NCBI GenBank assembly: GCA_013365325.1
Contig: JABVXV010000293.1
Location: 1-64,000 of the forward strand
Origin: Dipetalonema caudispina
Lineage: Eukaryota > Nematoda > Chromadorea > Rhabditida > Onchocercidae
Direction of reading: 5' to 3'
DNA: 64,000 bases
The position numbers and the translations under genes were made by a program. This document shows, piece by piece, positions 60,701 to 64,000 of this stretch (positions are counted from its first letter, which is position 1; each line of letters begins with the position of its first letter). Under the pieces are notes generated by a model. The model was not told the origin of the DNA, did not search any database, and saw nothing but the letters and a program-made list of their open reading frames with translations.

Positions 60701-63191
60701 TTGACATTTTTTTCCTACAACTGAGATAATGCAAAAGAACAAAGTTAAGTAAATTACTTATCAATGCCAAAAACAATATGAATTAATGGCAAAAATCTTT
60801 CGTTTCTTTCTACAGTAGCGGTAATTTTCTCATGAATTTATGGTACTTTTCAAATTTTTTACTTACATATAAAAAATATTCACATGGTCCATCTCAATGA
60901 TTTAAAATATAATAGAACATCCTAAATTCACATGATCGAAACGTCCTCTTTCAAAGTATCCCGCATTTCAATTCATTGATTTTCTCAGTAATTACTGACC
61001 ATTTGAACTTAGCAGAGAAACATAATGAAAGCAAAAGAATAAAGCTGATAAATTAATGTAAAATGATCAGTAAAACCCTTCTTTATCCTCTAATCTATAT
61101 TCAAGAAAGAGCGCAGTAGGATCACAATATAACAGATGGTACTAGAGATAGTAGCAAAGGTTATCAGAAAGTTATCAGGTCTAAGCAAAGCTTTCGTGTG
61201 GATCCATTCTTGAAGAAAATAATAAACTCCTTGCTAATATCGTCGCAGATGAGCTGAAATGATGCAGCAGTTGCAGGTCGGAATGTGTTATTGATTAACA
61301 GCGATTCGCTATGATCTTTCGGTTTCAATACGATATAGTGGATGCTGATATGATGTACTTAGCTACAAAACGAAATTAGGCGAATCCTTCTGACCTAGGC
61401 TCGTTTGCCATGTCACTATGTACTCATACGGTCTTTGGCCATGCGAACCAATGGGCTATCATGTAATTAGCTGTTATAAAATTCATCGGACATGACCTAA
61501 ACATTCATCTATAAAGTGACTATGTAAAAAAAATTTTTCTCATCTTGGATTCTTATGGAAATGCCGGAAAAAATATGCAAAATCATCGGAACATTTCCCT
61601 AATAACAACAAGACTCGAAACAATGTTTCTTTTAAGCTTTGAATCTAAAAGTTACCTAAGCTCATTTTTATTATTATCACTTAGTATTATGCATTTGTAT
61701 TTCTTGCAAAAAGCTTTTTCAATTTTCCTACTTCTTTGAAATAATTTCTAACAATTAAAAAATTTGTGCTCTTTTTTCCATTGTTTACTAAACTATGCTC
61801 TGCTTTAAGTTTTTAGGTAAATTGATACTTCAAAAAATCTCTTTATAGCAAAGGTTCATCTTTTTGTGATCAGCTAAATGATCAACTAAAAACTAAATGT
61901 TCTGAATGTTGAATAAGATTTTTTTTAGAATTATTAGGAGAAGTTTGTATCTGAAATTAATGATTGAAGAAAATAATCTAAAAAATGCGTGAACATATCT
62001 CTGTTGTCAATCACTGTATTGTAACATATAAGTAATTATTACCCGTTACTTTTACAAATTTGTGCATTTCTATCTGTTTTTGTTCCTTATTGTGTAGAAT
62101 TATAAAAATTGATGGAAAAAATGAAAAGAGTGAGATTAGATTTTTTTTCTTATGAATTGTTACTAATAACTCATTAGGAGCATCTATGTTGTATAATTTC
62201 AATATTTAAACGAGTCAACCGGAACAGACAGTGTGAACGCATGACGAAATTGATTCATTTAATAATACAATGTTGCATGAGCAGATAGATACTGTCAATT
62301 AGTTCAATTCATTGCATTAAAGACTATTGAAAAATCTTTTTTATTTTCTGCTGAAAATCCGATTTGTCTACTGCATGTATTTCTGCCTTTCATAAAGATG
62401 TCTATTTATAAATCTTATTTAAAGGGATAGTCAAAATTCAAAATAAAGTTTTAACAAATTCATCAATTGTAATAGATTCCGCTAACTTATTCTGATAAAT
62501 AGTCGATAAGTATTTGTTGAGACATGCGTCTCTCATGAGATCATAAATGAATATCATTTTCCATTATTTTTTAATTGTTAACAATTTTTTTTTTCTATTC
62601 GATTTCGCTGCTTATTGATTCGTTGATTGAGATTTTAATCCAACAAAAACTGAAGAAAAAATTAGCAGGAAATTTCAAAAATTTTTGGCTAACATCGGAA
62701 ATGAAAATTTTTTTCATTTTTAGAACGAAAAAGAATTTTACTATTGTTTATTACAAAAATCAATTTTTTTAAAATTTCCCTTCACACTATAATCGACATT
62801 GATAAATTTAACACACATTTTCTGCTTTATTCTCATTTCTGCTTGTCAACTGAGTGAGAAAAGATGCCTGGTGAACATGTCTTGGCTTTCAGGCTTTCCG
62901 TCAAACGATCGTAGACTTAGTTGATGGGGGGTAACTCTAAAATGTCTTTAAAATGAAATGCATATAAAATGATGTAAGAAAAGTACGACTAATTTATGCG
63001 CTTCATGTTTGTGAAAAATTTCATTCTACACAGGCATAGGAATAAATGGAAAGACTTTCATATCATTCATTCTCTTTCTCTCTCCCTCTCTTTGGGAGGT
63101 GAACAAAAATTTCCTTTCCCAAGGCATACTCTACCAGGAGAGGTCATAAAAATGTCAAATAATTTTTGATTTTCCTACATGAATTCAGTCA
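57750..63191. other. Large intergenic region
   Basis: About 5.4 kb upstream of the OATP gene. There is a small (GT)n run near 57991-58012. Bases 58462-58580 contain a GGTGGCCGAG motif reminiscent of a tRNA A-box, but no cloverleaf was found. Apart from the orphan ORF at 60191-60325, no exon with coding character was seen. Confidence 0.5.
60191..60325 (+). other. Orphan exon-like ORF, 44 codons
   Basis: After a GTTTCAG acceptor (60182-60187) comes an open frame starting MLSQSGDCYTYNFLIHRLND, with hydrophobic strand VVVLVTSELV and ending HLTLS at a TGA. Alternating hydrophobic residues and richer codons than the flanks make it look like a terminal exon or a decayed gene piece. I found no partner exon upstream. 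No family is assigned. Confidence 0.3.
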
Positions 63192-63317
63192 ATGTCTGCT
63201 TTTACCGAATTTTTTGTGCATTCGACTGAACCAAAATATACCAAATCACAATGGCGAGAACGATTTGAACGTATAAAAGATCGTGGCGAAAAGGGGAAGT
63301 ATCCGTGTTGTTTCAGC
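63192..63317 (+). CDS. Possible first exon of a rightward gene
   Basis: Open frame of 42 codons starting MSAFTEFFVHSTEPKYTKSQ, continuing with a charged WRERFERIKDRGEKGKYPCC segment. It meets a possible GTGAGG donor after 63317 in phase 0 and would otherwise stop 5 codons later. The polar, charged composition and local GC content differ from the AT-rich flanks. A pyrimidine-rich tract (63069-63095) lies about 100 bases upstream. Later exons were not identified before the window ends. I do not recognise the family. Confidence 0.4.
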
Positions 63318-64000
63318 GTGAGGATCATATGAATTTATTGTTCGATACTAATGACGAAGGTGACAAAAGTGGCAGTTTTGTTTAATTAGAAAACTGCTCG
63401 TACTTTTTTTTAGTAATCCAAAAATAAGATTGAACTAACTTCGTCTCTTATGATTTCTTCCTTCCTTTTAACATGTTGTGAAAGTATCCTTTTTCCCTAT
63501 TAATTCAACAGATCAATCATTTTATAGAAGTTCTTCCAGTCACGCGGTTTTTTTTTTTTTGTTTTTAACTTCTTGCTTTTTTATATTTATTATATTATGG
63601 CTTAGCTTGCTTTATTGCATTTGCTGTTCTAAAGAAAAGAAATTTATCAGTCTTATTCTTGGTAAATGAGGTGTTGCAAAGCTTGACAAATAAGCAGTCG
63701 AGAATGAAATATTTTAATAAAGTGAAAAGGCATTATGCTATATAGAAGAGGTCAAGGCTTAATCTGATTACACTCAGCTTGCATTAATATTAACTACTAT
63801 CAGAAGAGAAAACTATCTTGAAGAACCTCCCAAGTAGAGTTAATAAAGTTATGTTGTGAACCAACTTTCTGTCTGACCTTAGCATTTTCTTATTTATATC
63901 TACATAGAAACGACCTCCAAGCCTTATATTGACTGTCTCGGCAAGGTAATATGCACTAAGATATATCACAGAAGCCTTCAATTATACTACGAAACTATAA

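Overview
The window reads as a stretch of nematode nuclear genome, most likely a filarial (clade III) worm. Base composition is AT-rich, genes are cut by many short introns with TTTTCAG-like acceptors, several start codons sit 0-6 bases behind a strong acceptor as expected for spliced-leader trans-splicing, and the gene families include nematode favourites (patched-related PTR, TWK K2P channel, multi-copy organic anion transporter). The species itself is inference. Eleven gene models are given. Ten were assembled by joining exons by hand and checking that splice phases and exon lengths agree; the phase arithmetic closes in nearly all, and exceptions are flagged. The eleventh is only a possible first exon at the right edge.

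Layout, left to right: 309-4368 (+) the 3' two thirds of a patched-related sterol-sensing-domain protein. 5758-9903 (-) a complete two-pore-domain potassium channel, 425 aa, tail-to-tail with the PTR gene. 10213-12879 (+) an unrecognised 367-aa protein, head-to-head with the channel across 309 bp. 13781-15028 (-) a multi-pass RING protein resembling RNF26. 17188-22348 (-) a sphingomyelin synthase-family enzyme, 393 aa, with intact H-H-D triad. 26283-31754 (-) a muscle-type protein with an acidic Lys/Pro-rich tandem-repeat region and calponin-like repeats; it contains the window's only assembly gap. 33365-36256 (-) a Ras-fold protein whose nucleotide-binding motifs are all degraded but which ends in a CaaX-like box. 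40446-43735 (+) the ESCRT-I subunit MVB12 (MABP plus UMA domains). 45746-48610 (-) a divergent SH2 protein. 50514-57749 (-) an 18-exon SLCO/OATP transporter with one apparent single-base frameshift. 63192 (+) a possible first exon running off the right side.

These are ordinary, functionally unrelated metazoan genes; nothing suggests an operon of co-working partners. No rRNA, tRNA, CRISPR, transposase or prokaryotic feature was found. Repeats are limited to microsatellites, several perfect or near-perfect foldbacks in introns or intergenic DNA, one 33-bp duplication and the 231-bp coding repeat. The points most worth checking are the degenerate Ras-like protein, the collapsed coding repeat at the gap, the SH2 domain lacking a recognisable phosphotyrosine-binding Arg, and the OATP frameshift.
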